DNA from: Leguminivora glycinivorella
Taxonomy: Eukaryota; Arthropoda; Insecta; Lepidoptera; Tortricidae
Direction of reading: 5' to 3'
Assembly: GCF_023078275.1 (NCBI RefSeq)
Contig: NC_062975.1
Location: 22,722,641-22,786,640, forward strand
Length of the DNA stretch: 64,000 bases
Positions 31,340 through 43,448 of this stretch are shown piece after piece. A program made the translations under genes and the position numbers. Within the stretch, counting starts at the first letter, position 1. The number at the start of each line of letters is the position of its first letter. The notes beneath the pieces are model-generated. The model had not been told where the DNA came from and did no database searches. It was given only the letters and a program-made list of their open reading frames with translations.

Positions 31340-32105
31340 ATACTGTTTTCTAATGGTACCGAGCCCGGCCCCGCTCAAACGGTATCACCGAGTTCGGGAT
31401 CGTAGGACTGGAACATGACCGGCAGTGGTAGGTCTGCGAATGGCACTCACCCCACTCGTGCCATCCACGGCAAGGATGGCCCATCACCGCATAATCAATC
31501 GGAACGAAATTTGAGAATCTGAATAACAATGAAATAATCTATGTCGGACCGTTTAGCTTTTTTGGTTAATTATTACCAATCTTGAGTATCACACCTTTTT
31601 TTGTGCAACAATGAAAAAGGCCGTTTTTGGAAATTTTTGATTGGCTATAGAGTCTTTAAAAAGCAGAATATCAAAAAATCAAAACGGTCCGACACAGATA
31701 AAAATAATAACAATCTGTGTTGAAAAAATCATTTCTCTATCTTCAAAAACCAGGGAGGAAATAGTCGAGAGCGTTCGTATGGAGAATTGACCCCTACCTA
31801 CCGTATCGTCTGAAGTGGCCTTTCACACCAGTTACCCAAGCAGGCGGGTTCTGAGGTGTCAAACACAACCATTCGTTTGTTCTAATCTCTTTTCAAACAG
31901 ACTCTATTTTAGCTAGTTATCGGCACCTGTTTAGCGCTGAGTGAAATGTGGATGGGATTGGTGCTCATGGGGATACCCTTCGCCTGTAATCACCTGAGAG
32001 ACCCCGACACAGCCCCCACAGCGCCCTGGCGGATTCGGGGCCACTGGTCTCTCACACCACAACAGGGGTGTCGAATGAAGACGCACCACCACATCTGAGA
32101 GACAG
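31340..32105. other. Mixed repeats with GC-rich block, no gene recognised
   Basis: 31358-31485 is GC-rich (GAGCCCGGCCCCGCTCAAAC) and looks like part of a repeat. 31950-32105 is GC-rich on either strand without an exon signature. I see no gene. Confidence 0.35.
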
Positions 32106-32106
32106 T

Positions 32107-32259
32107 GTGCGTAGCCGAATGCACAAACGCTCACAATAATACCTCTTTCGCAGCTATCTATCTCTATCTTGCGTATTGGCGCGACGGAGCCAGACTACCT
32201 TTCCGCGGCGTTTCGATTTCGTTTAGCATCGCAGAAATACCATTTGGCTACGGGGCCTG
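32107..32259. mobile_element. MITE with GTAGCCGAATG ends, copy 2
   Basis: GTAGCCGAATGCACAAACGC at the left, GCAGAAATACCATTTGGCTAC at the right; same family as 17281-17434. Confidence 0.7.
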
Positions 32260-32692
32260 TTTTTGACTTCTGCCCTTTGCTTCTGCCAACAGTCCTGTGA
32301 CTTGTGCATTAACGGTCAGCGCTAAACTTACGTGCTTGTATTGTATCTCTATCACCCTTCCGTATTGGCTTGGCGTTGACGATAGTACTCGTCGTCACTA
32401 CTTTTAAAAAACTTGTATCTTCGTCTGTCAATGAAAAGTAAATTGTAGTAAGTATGTATGGAATGCATATAGTACTGCGTTTTAACTTTGAGGAACAGCG
32501 TGATATACGAGATTTTTTAAAAGTAGTGACGTACTATTTATTGGTACTGTGGTATTGGCTGTTTCGATCGGTGTCTAGCGTCAACGATTGTCATTTGGCT
32601 AGGCCGGCAGCCGTCAATAATAATTTGCCCATAGATGTAAGATGGCCCATCTTTTTTATGCGTTTAGGTCTATCTAAAACTATGCATTAACA

Positions 32693-32945
32693 TACATACA
32701 TACAATACATACAATCACGCCTGTATCCCATAAAGGGGTAGGCAGAGTACATGAACTACTCAAGTTTCAGTGCCACTCTTGGCAAAAAGGGGTTGAAAGA
32801 AAACGAAATTGTGACATTGCAGTGACAGGTTGCCAGCCTCTCGCCTACGCCACAATTTAACCTATATCCCACAGTCGACTTCTACGACACCCACGGGAAG
32901 AAAGGGGTGGTGAAATTCTTAACCCGTCACCACACGGGTTAATTG
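32693..32945 (-). repeat. Interspersed repeat (GAGGCTGGCAACCTGTCACTG family), - copy
   Basis: Begins with a CATA microsatellite and continues as the reverse complement of the copy at 23440-23640. Confidence 0.65.
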
Positions 32946-33460
32946 TATTTTAATCAAACAAAGCTTAGATTTTTTTTTCCATTACGTTCAAAGAAAATTG
33001 TTAATTTGTAAAACCCCAAAAGTAGGTACCAAATATAGTCACACATATTAATATCATTTCGTAATTTAGGGTTAAACCAAACCTAAACCAAAACCAAACT
33101 GTGTTTAATTTCTTTCAATTTTAAAACAATTAAATGAACGTCATCAAATTATTTACAGATTAATAATAGGTGGGTAAATACTCGTACATGTTTATCTTAT
33201 TGATTTTTTGTAGGTATACACCCTGTTTTTATTAAAGTCCGTTTATTTTATGGGGAGGGTACAAATTACTTCTCTGAAACTATCTTAACTCCTATTGTTA
33301 TAGAGTTAAGTAAAAAATATATTGAATGGCTGAACTGAGGCTGAATAAAGGTCATGATACACTTACATATTTTATGTTATTTTTAAGGTTCTATCATATT
33401 TATTTATTAATTTAGTATGTATGAAAAAAAATCTAAATTAATAATAAAAAGCTATACTTA
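32946..33460. other. AT-rich spacer, nothing recognised
   Basis: No exon or repeat structure seen. Confidence 0.4.
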
Positions 33461-33472
33461 TGCCAGTAGGCT

Positions 33473-33599
33473 TAGCACATGTTGGCCGCGAAAGTATGTC
33501 GCCGCGCGATAGATGACACGTCTTCTTCTAACTGTATTAATGACATAAGGACTACCCGTCTATGTCGCGGCGACATACTCTCGCGGTAATTATGTGCTA
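33473..33599. mobile_element. 127-bp MITE (TAGCACAT ends), copy 1
   Basis: Inverted ends TAGCACATGTTGGCCGCG and CGCGGTAATTATGTGCTA; interior GTATGTCGCCGCG. Same length as 51411-51537; a shorter copy is at 33842-33947, with 242 bp between the two neighbours. Confidence 0.85.
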
Positions 33600-33841
33600 A
33601 CCCTGCAGGTAGCTCCTGTTAATCAGTCTAACAAAGTGTTGAAAACGGAAATAAAAAATACTGTGTTTATTTACTACTACCGGCGATTCATGTAATATTC
33701 TTCCTCGTCGGTAGTGCTAAAACTACGGCGAGCATGCATGTTACCTCAGAATCTATCACATACATGAGGGAAATGTAGAGGGAGTCCTTTCTGCCAAAGA
33801 CCGGAACCAACGTCATGTTTTTTCTATACCCTCTGCAGGGT

Positions 33842-33947
33842 TAGCACATGATTACTGCAAGAGTATGTCGCCGCGAGATATACTACCCGTCCTTAGAAGA
33901 AGACGTGTCATCTCACGGTGACATACTCTCGCGGCAATCATGTGCTA
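33842..33947. mobile_element. MITE (TAGCACAT ends), copy 2
   Basis: Shorter copy with a rearranged centre. AGAAGAAGACGTGTCATCTC reads in the opposite sense to copy 1. Confidence 0.8.
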
Positions 33948-34395
33948 GGCCTACTGGAGCCCATAGCACAACCGATAGAACACAAGGAGGCAAAGTCTCC
34001 GACTTAAGGGTTCAATGCCGCTTGTCAGACGATTCACAAAAAGAATATGTACCTGACTACTGGTGGTCCTTATCCCTGTACAACAAGTTTCATCACTGAC
34101 ATGTGATGTGGCTCGCCAGTGCATACTAAGGGTGACATAGGTCGTTAATTGTTTTATCCAAGGTTGGGAGTGATGGTCAAATCAAGCAGATATAAGCGAT
34201 AGTGTATTTCGACATACCTTATATCGGATATGTTTTTTTATGGAACTGACGTGTTTAGTGCTGTGTTTATTAAAATAGGGAACATTGAGAGTTCTTAAAT
34301 AAAACGTTTTCAAAAAAATTGCGGTCTGTTACAAGACATTTATAACTGGGAAAAGTAAGTGATTTATTTATTTTTTATGAATGTGGTTGTGTAAA

Positions 34396-34621
34396 ATAGT
34401 ACATTACGATACAAGTGCGTAAACATAGAAGTTCGAAACGAGTGGCGATAAATAAAAACACGACCGAAGGGAGTGTTTTAAATCGACACGAGTTACGAAT
34501 TTCCTTTTCGTACGTGTATCGTACGACGTTTTTCAGTACAGATGACCGTCCGAAATTTCGACCTGGCATATAATGAACCACTTCTCGCACTAGTGCATAA
34601 AAAAACACCATCTGTACTGAA
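34396..34621 (+). repeat. TAGTACATTACGATAC repeat, intact copy
   Basis: 226-bp unit from ATAGTACATTACGATACAAG to CACCATCTGTACTGAA. It is followed immediately by a second unit in tandem. Confidence 0.8.
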
Positions 34622-35413
34622 ATAGTACATTACGATACAAGTGTGTAAAAAACCGGCCAAGAGCGTGTCGGGCCACGCTCAGTGTAGGGTTCCGTAGTTT
34701 TCCGTATTTTTCTCAAAAACTACTGAACCTATCAAGTTCAAAACAATTTTCCTAGAAAGTCTTTATAAAGTTCTACTTTTGTGATTTTTTTCATATTTTT
34801 TAAACTTATGGTTCAAAAGTTAGAGGGGGGGGACGCACTTTTTTTTCTTTTAGGAGCGATTATTTCCGAAAATATAAATATTATCAAAAAACGATCTTAG
34901 TAAACCCTTATTCATTTTTAAATACCTATCCAACAATATATCACACGTTGGGGTTGGAATGAAAAAAAATATCAGTCCCAACTTTACATGTAGGGGGGGT
35001 ACCCTAATAAAACATTTTTTCCATTTTTTATTTTTGCACTTTGTTGGCGTGATTGATATACATATTGGTACCAAATTTCAGCTTTCTAGTGCTAACGGTT
35101 ACTGAGATTATCCGCGGACGGACGGACGGACGGACGGACGGACGGACGGACGGACGGACGGACAGACAGACATGGCGAAACTATAAGGGTTCCTAGTTAA
35201 CTACGGAACCCTAAAAAGGAAGTTCGAAACGAGTGGCGATAAATTAAAACACGACCGAAGGGAGTGTTTTAAATCGACACGAGTTACGAATTTCCTTTTC
35301 GTACGTGTATCGTACGACGTTTTTCAGTACAGATGACCGTCCGAAGTTTCGACCTGGCATATAATGAACCACTTCTCGCACTAGTGCATAAAAAAACACC
35401 ATCTGTACTGAAA
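34622..35413 (+). repeat. TAGTACATTACGATAC repeat, tandem copy split by GTCC element
   Basis: After removal of 34653-35211 and one TAAAAA duplication, this copy matches the intact neighbour over its whole length. Confidence 0.85.
34653..35211 (-). repeat. GTCC-microsatellite element, copy 2 (nested)
   Basis: Reverse orientation, CCGGCCAAGAGCG to CGGAACCC, with a GGAC run at 35116-35162. It is flanked by TAAAAA on both sides (34646-34651 or one base on, and 35212-35217). Confidence 0.85.
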
Positions 35414-35504
35414 AATGTGTTACTCGTAGTAGGTCATAAAGTCATAATTTAATTGTAATATAAACCACTTTTCACTTTCTGATATATAAGTACAGTCAAG
35501 ATAA

Positions 35505-35845
35505 TAAGGATGTAAGTATATCTAGATTCCTAAAGTTTTTTCTTCGATTTTTAGATCGCCTAATATTTTTTGACATAATGATCATTTGGCCTAATTTAAA
35601 TGTCCTAATATTGTTTCGCCTAACGCCGTTAAAACCCACTTTTTTAGAAGCGATTCGGATTTGTGTGAGGTCACGGTTCTAACCTAACCTAAACCTACCT
35701 TTCTAACAGCGAATCGGTTCTGGGTAATGTCATTTTTGGGGCAAAATTTAAATTATGCCAAATGATCGTTAGGCCAAAAGAGCGTTAGGCATTTCATAAT
35801 TCGGCCAAATGAGTTAGGCCAAGTGATTTTCGAACAAACGTCATT
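35505..35845. repeat. Element built of scattered GCCTAAT/GCCAAAT motifs
   Basis: Short degenerate motifs recur in both orientations: GCCTAAT on the left half, ATTAGGC/GTTAGGCCAAA on the right half. The centre carries CTAACCTAACCTAAACC. Similar texture at 52924-53541 and 58590-58760. Confidence 0.55.
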
Positions 35846-35895
35846 AGGAATGTAGAGGTAGTCCCGATAATAAATATGTCAAGTCAAGTCATAAA

Positions 35896-35989
35896 TATGG
35901 ACACGGACAAATGGCCATAAATGTGTTATATGCACAATCATGTTTCATACATTAAGTACCCATATTTTAGGTACTTTGTCCGTGTCCAT
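35896..35989. repeat. Hairpin TATGGACACGGACAAA
   Basis: Inverted 16-bp ends, TATGGACACGGACAAA and TTTGTCCGTGTCCATA, about 95 bp apart. Small MITE candidate. Confidence 0.65.
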
Positions 35990-36523
35990 AGTTAACACAT
36001 ACTGCAAACTTCTTGATAAGTATTGGGTAGCGGGTTCAATCAGGTACCTTGGGTTCGTTTACAGTCTAATAAAAAAAAACTAAAATACATTATTGAAAAT
36101 AATAAAGTGATTTGAAGATCTTCAAAATAATTAGAAAAATAAAATATCAAAAAGTGAGTTGTTATAAAACCCATAAAAATAATATAATTAATTTGACTTT
36201 TTAGTAATTTTATGAGGAGCTTTAAATGCGTAAAGAACAAATATTTTAATAGTTAATTTTACCTCATAAATCGTATTCTTTAATACACTAATGAATGACC
36301 ATGAACTCCGCAATATAATTACTTAGAATCCATTCGGAATGTCACTCGATTTGCATCAAATTGTTATTTAAGTAGTTCAAACTTTCCATTTTTAATGACT
36401 AGTGTACATTTGTATCATGTACATTTCTCGTGATCGATTGCCGGAACTTCCAATACATCCTTACAGTATAGGTTTAATAGTATCTAAAACATAGATTGTA
36501 AAAACTCCTAGACGACTGGCATG

Positions 36524-36647
36524 TGACGTCATCATGGTACCACTTTTCCATTACGACAATATAAGTATAAGAGTATTGAATTCAGTTAGTTTCAAGTTTT
36601 TCGTAATTGCGTCGATCGAAATCGGGAGATCGACAAAAATCGAAAAG
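36524..36647 (+). promoter_or_regulatory. Candidate core promoter and first non-coding exon (possibly ELOVL-C)
   Basis: Within one otherwise repeat-free stretch are a full CRE TGACGTCA (36524-36531), TATA-like TATAAGTATAAGA (36560-36572), an arthropod-type initiator TTCAGT (36581-36586), and a splice donor AAAAG/GTAATC at 36647/36648. The TATA to initiator distance is slightly short. No other gene start lies between here and ELOVL-C, whose first coding exon begins with an acceptor and so needs an upstream exon. The link over 8 kb is inference. Confidence 0.35.
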
Positions 36648-37297
36648 GTAATCACGGTACCTATATGAATATATAACTCTAATAATTATAATATATGAAT
36701 ATGACAGATACTCAACAAAAAAACATATATTTTCATAAAATTCGAGAGAAACAGTGACACCTGGTACTGAACTGAAGTGACTGTGGATCGAGTAGACTAG
36801 CCATATCTTTATCTATTCTTTATCTTTCAGTGGTATTACTTCATGAGAGTGTACAAGATGACAAATGTAATAAAGATCCTGCTTAAAACGTCTATATCTT
36901 TCTATGTCTATTATCTAAACCAAGTAACTGTGATTTGACTATTTTTTATTTTGAGACCCATTTGTTAGTCTAAGTCAAATAACTGTGCATAGATCTGAGA
37001 GGATTCTCGACCTTAAGGAGCTTAGTGACTGTCAATTCGCCGGATGACGGCTGTCTTTTCTTCATTGGTGTATTTTTTGCTTTTAACTGACAGGCCGTTG
37101 CTGTATGAGAAATTTATAGTCAGTAGACTCCCGGTTTGGTAAGACCTAGGTTTTACCAAATCAATGTAGTTGGCTTTTGCCCGAAGTAAACCGCAAACAT
37201 TTCTCACTTCGAGGTTATACCAATATCGGTGAAACCTTTTTTTATCGTACATCGAACTTTTACCGTGACATACCTATACACAGTCTGACAATAACCT

Positions 37298-37468
37298 AAC
37301 CACAAAATTAAAATTTTGAAAAAACCCCCGACCGCGACCTAGTGGACCGATTTTCATGAAATATGGCTAAGAACACTCCCGACTAACACAGCTTTCAAAT
37401 AAAAAAAAAAACTAAATCGAAATCGGTTCATCCGTTCGGGAGCTACGATGCCACAGACAGACACACAC

Positions 37469-37500
<32 letters not shown>

Positions 37501-37560
37501 GCAGACAGACAGACAGACACGTCAAACTTATAACACCCCTTCGTTTTTACGTCGGGGGTT
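37298..37560 (+). repeat. CAGA-microsatellite interspersed element, copy 3
   Basis: Same layout as 18083-18330, with AACCACAAAATTAAAATTTT at the start. Confidence 0.8.
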
Positions 37561-38690
37561 AAAAACTAACCGATTTCAAAAATATTGCATATAAATTTTA
37601 CGAAAACACATGAAAATTACCAAAGCAGCTAAAACAATTGATTACAAACTCAAGTAGGTTATTAAGTCATTATTAAATGATTTGAATAGTATACGTAGAT
37701 TATCTTCACTATTGAATTAAATATACTATAAGTAGTTTTTATCAATTTCTTTCATTTTGTCCTTATTTCCTACTCCATCGCTTCCTTAGTTGTAGCTTTA
37801 TTCTAGCTGTATACGTAGTTATAAAAAATAAATATAATTGTTATATGCAATTATTATATAGCTATATCATGGATTAAAACTTAAAACGCCTAGACTTAGG
37901 GATTAACCCAGAATGCCGGCGCAAAACCAAATGTTTGGGTTGTTGGTGTTTCCGTTGTCGACATCTAGCGGCGAGTAGCACAATTCAAATTTTCTACGGG
38001 AATTATACAATCGCCTCTACTTTTTAATCAATTTTTAAGTGTTAATAAAATGTAAATAGCTCGTCGATGATTCCGACAACGTTAAGGAGGAAGGGCACGC
38101 GTTATATGAAGAGAATTGGCCGCTGAGTCCTACGTTTTTCAAACTTGCCGCCTTTTAGTAGGTACAAAAAAAAACAGTTGAATTGAGAACCTCCTCCTTT
38201 TTTGAAGCCGGTTAAAAACATAAATTTAATATTGACTTGAAATGGATGACACTAATATGTTGTCACTTTTTGATTTCCACTCTGTGAAAAAAAAGGAGTG
38301 GAAATCAAAAAGTAATAATTCTATATTTAGTTACAAAATGAAAAAAAATGTGTAAGACATTAATTCGAAAAGCGGCAAACTTGAATTGAAACATGTAGGG
38401 GTGAAGTTTTATCGCCCCATAGAAAATTTTAATTTCGCGCCTTTTTTGTGGAAATAGCTTGACCGTCTTCTTCCTAGACAGAGAATCTTTGACCAGAGAA
38501 CCTTGAATCTTTTTTTCACCTGTTACATTCCGAAGTGGGTCAAAAGGTGAAAGTATATTTGTTATATTGTCTCTATTGTACTCCAAGCCCGTTATAACTT
38601 AAATGTAATCAGGTAGATATAGATACAAGATTCATCTGAGTATCGATATGATAACTGTTCATTTTATGTTAAGTCTATCTAGATCATTGA
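37561..38690. other. Non-coding stretch with a decayed MITE and a small hairpin
   Basis: 37905-38165 resembles the AACCAAATCTTGGCACTA MITE family at 59786-60028. 38264-38310 is a hairpin with CTTTTTGATTTCCACTC arms. No exon seen. Confidence 0.4.
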
Positions 38691-38694
38691 CCAA

Positions 38695-38870
38695 CATGTT
38701 TTTTTATTTTATTTTCTGTTGTCATCATCAGCCTCCTTGTGTTATCTCGGCATATTGCCACCTTCCAACCCGAAGGGTAACTAGGCCTTATTGGGATTAA
38801 CCCGGTTTCCTCACGATGTTTTCCTTCACCGAAAAGCGACTGGCAAATATCAAACGACATTAAATTCATT
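38695..38870. repeat. Repeat fragment with GGTTTCCTCACGATGTTTTC
   Basis: The same block appears at 11020-11075 (TTTCCTCACGATGTTTCCCC). Likely part of a common retroelement. Confidence 0.45.
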
Positions 38871-39109
38871 GTATTTTCTGTTGTATGTTATTAGTAGAAA
38901 ACATACCCACAACCTAAATGTGGATGAATATTTTTTTTTATGGAAGTGAAGCAAATAGAAAAAGTGAAAATTATTCATAAGTCGTAGTGCCGTAGGCCCT
39001 TTTAGGAAATCCAAAATTTTCTTTTTTTTATTTAGCGATCCTGAAGCCTTTTTACCCAGAAGCTATAATGTTATATAGGTAGCTATAGCTATCCATACTA
39101 ATATTATAA

Positions 39110-39335
39110 ATGGGAAAGTGTGTGTGTCTGTTTGTTTGTCCGTCTTTCACGGCAAAACGGAGCGACGAATTGACGTGATGTTTTAAGTGAAGATAGTTGA
39201 AGGGATGGAGAATGACATAGGCTACTTTTTATCTCTTTCTAACCCCCCACTTCCCTAAAATGAGGGGTTGAGGGGGTGGAAGTTTGTATGGAATGTTCGA
39301 ATTTACGCGAGCGAAGCCGCGGGCAAAAGCTAGTA
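39110..39335 (+). repeat. SINE-like repeat, AGCTAGT-ended family, copy 3
   Basis: GGGAAAGTGTGTGTGTCTG through GCGAAGCCGCGGGCAAAAGC; it has about 50 extra bases near 39240 compared with 10331-10490. Confidence 0.7.
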
Positions 39336-39887
39336 ATAAATAATATAAATATTATTAAATATACATCAAGTCGAGGAATGGAACCTTTACTATCCTATTA
39401 TGTGAACAAACTTAGCTGTTTTCTATTGACAATAAGTTCTGACATGTGTCACATTTATAGGTACAGTTATATTATATTAGTACAATTAATAAGATCAATA
39501 AAATATTATTCAAACAAAATAACGGATCATTATTCATTATTTTAAAAAATATACGCAATACCTACTAACCAATTAAACAATACTCTAACTGATTCTAAAC
39601 CACATGATACGATATAAAAAAACATGATTAAAATAACTAGCGACTTTTTTTATTCGCGACTCTTCAGACAGTGATTCAAAAAGTGATAAGTAGTAATAAT
39701 ACTGCCGAGCTAAAAAGCTCTTTAAAAACACTGGTAGCTTTTAAGAATGGTACTTTTTCATTTTTTCGGTTTACAATGATCTATTGACACTGGTATTGAC
39801 ATGGTACATCATTAATTTTCGATGTCTATCTTTTCAATTTAGTAATTAATCTATGTTATGAACACGTTCACGGCTAAGAGATTAGGT

Positions 39888-40318
39888 ATTTTTCCCCTCA
39901 CTAGCTCGGAAACACGTGTTTTGTCCTTTAATACCAGCGGGTAAAAACGCATTTTATCCACTAGTGGGTAAAGTAATTTGACCTTGAATAAAGTCAAATT
40001 AACTGCTTTAAAATTGATAAAAGTAGGTGAATCTAGTAATAAAGATGATTTACCACCTGTGGAACTACTGGAAGCAGTGATAAACGCATTTTTTGCGTTG
40101 TAGTTTCCTCGCTATAGTGAGGGGAAAAGATTTGTGTTACACTCGGGTGCAAGTGTATTTTACTTCTCGTGTGTTAAAAAACTCGCAAGTTCAAGATTCT
40201 ATTCTCGAACCACTCGCTCCGCTCGTGGTTCAACTATAGAATCCTTTAACTTGCTCGTTTTTCAATTCCACACTCGGCGTTAAAATACAACTTTGCCCCC
40301 TTGTATAACAAATAACTA
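39888..40318 (+). repeat. 430-bp interspersed repeat, full + copy
   Basis: Cleanest copy of the family at 11183-11876, with both ends present. Confidence 0.85.
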
Positions 40319-40924
40319 TTACGCTGTACTACTGAGTCTGGCTATAGATATGAATGATATGATGTTAATTATTTTTCACCACACCAACTGGTAAAGGTTC
40401 TCTTTGCTATTCGAAAACAGGTAGCAAATTGCATTTTATCCACAAGTGTGCAAAGTAATTTCATACAAATTTTAACTTGATGTCTTAAGCGTTGCGAGGG
40501 TTTCAAGATTGTTGATAAAATGCAAATTTCTCATCCGTTATTGAAGAAGAATTTGATGTGGTAAAATAGTACATTACATCAGAGGCCGGGAAAATGAGGC
40601 CGGATAGAGATACGAGGCCGGGAATCCGTTTTCACGCCGAGGCATGTATAAAAAAAAATGCTCTAAAGGACAATATTTTATAAAAAAAAGTTACTTTGCA
40701 GGCCTAGGCCTAAAAAATAATATGAAATCCCTTTACAGTCCTCTCGAGTTGTTGCGCCCAAAAAGCGATACTTCCCAGCCCATTTTAAGGAACGTAAAGA
40801 CAATATTTCATTGCATGTTTGAGAAAATTACAGTGTCGTGATTGGTATGCTTAATTTGTATAGTACTCAAAACAATCCGCAATGTAGGTACCCAAAATTG
40901 TATATAAGAATTCGCGTGTCGTCA

Positions 40925-41061
40925 GTGCGTCTTCACATCATCCGATCCAATATCGAATGTAGGATCTATATCCCATACATTTAAGCCGCCATCTTAGATT
41001 TTTGTCTTTGAAATCCTTCCGACATCCAATATCGGATCGGATAATGTGAAAACGCACTATT
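40925..41061. mobile_element. MITE (GTGCGTTTTCACATTATCCG ends), copy 1
   Basis: Inverted ends around the palindromic CCGATATCGG block; the centre reads ATCTTAGATTTTTGTC. A second copy is at 41629-41762. A LINE fragment lies between the two. Confidence 0.85.
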
Positions 41062-41109
41062 AACTGTCGTCTAAACACACGGGCTATACAATTGTTAGCA
41101 ATCTACATA

Positions 41110-41620
41110 CCATTGCCGCGTTTAGATATATAGATATAGATGTTTATTGGTAAAATATTCACATTTACACGTCAATTATTTACATACATTGATTATTTAG
41201 AAAAAAAAATCACATTTCACATTGGGTATTCTAAGTAATGCAGACACACATATTGCATTAGTAGGTACACGATCCAGTCAATGACCCGTAGGTATCAAGG
41301 AACTCATCCAAAGTATAGCAAGCCATTTCGAGTAGGATGGATTTTAGTTTGCGGACAAATATTGCATCGCTAGAAGCTTGCTTTATGTCATCATGCAGTA
41401 TATTGTAAAGTCTGATACCCATTACATGCACAGACTTTCTAGTTTTTGCGACGCTGGCACGACCAGCTGGTTACGCCTGCGCGTCACGCTGCACCTGAGT
41501 TGGCTATGAGTGGGGATCAGATGAAGGTTTTGTCTGACGTATTTGGTGCTGTTCAATACATATGGAGCAAACGCGGCAATGGCATGTAAATTGCTTGGAA
41601 TTGTGTTGCCCGTGTAAGAG
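41110..41620 (-). mobile_element. LINE ORF2 C-terminus and 3' UTR, reversed
   Basis: The - strand reads GIRLYNILHDDIKQASSDAI then FVRKLKSILLEMACYTLDEF, the classic end of a Jockey/CR1-like ORF2; the 3' UTR ends at about 41110. The upstream part is broken. The fragment is a dead 5'-truncated copy between two MITEs of the same family. Confidence 0.75.
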
Positions 41621-41628
41621 CACCGTAA

Positions 41629-41762
41629 GTCCGTTTTCACATTATCCGATCCGATATCGGATGTCGGAAGGATTTCAATAGAAAAAATCCAAGATGGCGC
41701 CTGTAATGTATGGGATATCGATCCGACATCCGATATCGGATCGGATAATGTGAAAACGCACT
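41629..41762. mobile_element. MITE (GTGCGTTTTCACATTATCCG ends), copy 2
   Basis: Ends read CCGTTTTCACATTATCCGAT and ATCCGATAATGTGAAAACG. Centre AAAATCCAAGATGGCGCC. Confidence 0.85.
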
Positions 41763-41881
41763 AAGACAGCACAATTCTTGGCCACTTGGAATCGAGCCTC
41801 ATTTAGCCTTTCTGTCATACATTTTATGTTATTAAGTTAATATTACGTCTTATGTCTACTGTCAATTTACTTGTACAGTGG

Positions 41882-42110
41882 CGGTATTCCGCATCTGTTT
41901 GATATTTGTGCACTTATTTTAGTTTAGCTCTTAGCTTAGTTTATTTAGTCCGGGACCTACTGAAAATCAGCGCTTCGGCATGCCGTGGCAATATGCCGAG
42001 TGGGCTCCCAATTCAACATCTAGATTGTGTTGTATTTATCTTTGTTATATTTGTCCAAACTGATGTTAAATAAAAAATATTCTATTCTGTTCTATTCTAG
42101 TTAAAAATTT
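41882..42110 (+). mobile_element. Retroelement 3' UTR with TCTATTC tail
   Basis: Ends AATAAAAAATATTCTATTCTGTTCTATTC at about 42105; layout similar to 9420-9660. Confidence 0.5.
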
Positions 42111-42477
42111 TAAAAATAATTACACCATTAAATACCACTAGTCTAATAATAGGAATTAGCGGCATAACTTATTTGAAATAAAACTTGATTGATAATGTGC
42201 TAATAGTAAATTACTCATTATAAGTGACAAAGACATTATTGGAATATCATTGTTACATAATTTGCACCTGCTAGGCGCCAATTCAATGATTATCCATATT
42301 TCAGATATTTTAATTTACTTATTCGGTATGTTAACATTTTAATTTTGATTAGAGAAAGATGAATATTTTGCTGCGATTATCTTACAAAATACAAATATCT
42401 GGTTCGCTCGGTTCTATTTTATTTATTATACCACTTCTTTAGATAAAAAAAAACTCTTATAAATACAAAAAAAAAAT

Positions 42478-42556
42478 GGTCGGGATTCGAAACCTGTGAT
42501 CTGTCTGTCTGCGAACATTAGACCGACCTCGTACGACTGAGCTACTCGGAGCCGAT
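42478..42556 (-). repeat. tRNA-like SINE head
   Basis: The - strand has A-box-like GAGTAGCTCAGTCGTACGAG and B-box-like GGTTTCGAATCCCGACC at roughly tRNA spacing. No complete cloverleaf is supported. Confidence 0.5.
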
Positions 42557-42746
42557 GCGCGGTCTGCGAAATTACGTTTACTAACGCGAAAGAAAAACGC
42601 ACGTGAGCGGTTTCCGAGATCGTCGTAAATAAATAAATATACAAGAATTGCTCGTTTAAAGGTATAATAATAAGATACACTAGAGTTTGTGCGGAAAACG
42701 AAGAGTTACTTTATGTGTAGGGTGGTATGATTCAAAATTTCTCATA

Positions 42747-43027
42747 GGGGCATTTCAGAATTTGGGACCCCCCAATTAGCGAAACTTGTTAACAAAAATT
42801 AACTTACTGTCAGTTTTGTGACGATAATTACGAGTAAGCATGAAATTTCTATAAAATATTGTTTTCGTGTTAATTACATAAACTTTAAGCGATAATCTAC
42901 ATTCAGAATGTGAAAAAAGTAAATTTTTAGACATATTTTATGCTTGATGGTCGTCACAAATCTGACAGCGAGTTAATTTTTGTTTACAATTTTTGTTAAT
43001 TGGGGGACCCAAATTCTGAAAATGCCC
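42747..43027. mobile_element. MITE (TTCAGAATTTGGGACCCCCC ends), copy 2
   Basis: Bounded by GGGGCATTTCAGAATTTGGG and CCCAAATTCTGAAAATGCCC; same family as 23850-24123. Confidence 0.82.
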
Positions 43028-43295
43028 ATAGGCGTGAATGTAGACATTTAGACAACAAATAAATTGATACTTAAGGACACTCATAAATGTCTAAAAAAAT
43101 ATTACCAAAATACACAGAATTAACTTTCGGTTTTTTTACACTTTCGGCTATTTATTTAAAACAGAATGAAAATAAGCACGTTGTAGAACATACAAATCAA
43201 TATTAGATCATTACTAGCAACTAAATACTTAATCACCCTTAAGTCAAAAGAGAAAAGATATTCATTTAAAATTGATGACTTTCGAAGGTAATCTT

Positions 43296-43448
43296 GACTG
43301 GGGGGCAGTTGTAACTAATCTATTTTTTCCATTATTACACTATGATGTTGAGTTCTACATGTATCCACTGAACACGCCTACCATATATAACCGGTGGACA
43401 CTCTATTTAATAATGGAAACATTACATGATAAAATTTGTCCCCCAGTC
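43296..43448. mobile_element. 153-bp imperfect hairpin element
   Basis: GACTGGGGGGCAG at the left and CCCCCAGTC at the right, with TCCATTATTA / TAATAATGGA inside the arms. Confidence 0.65.
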
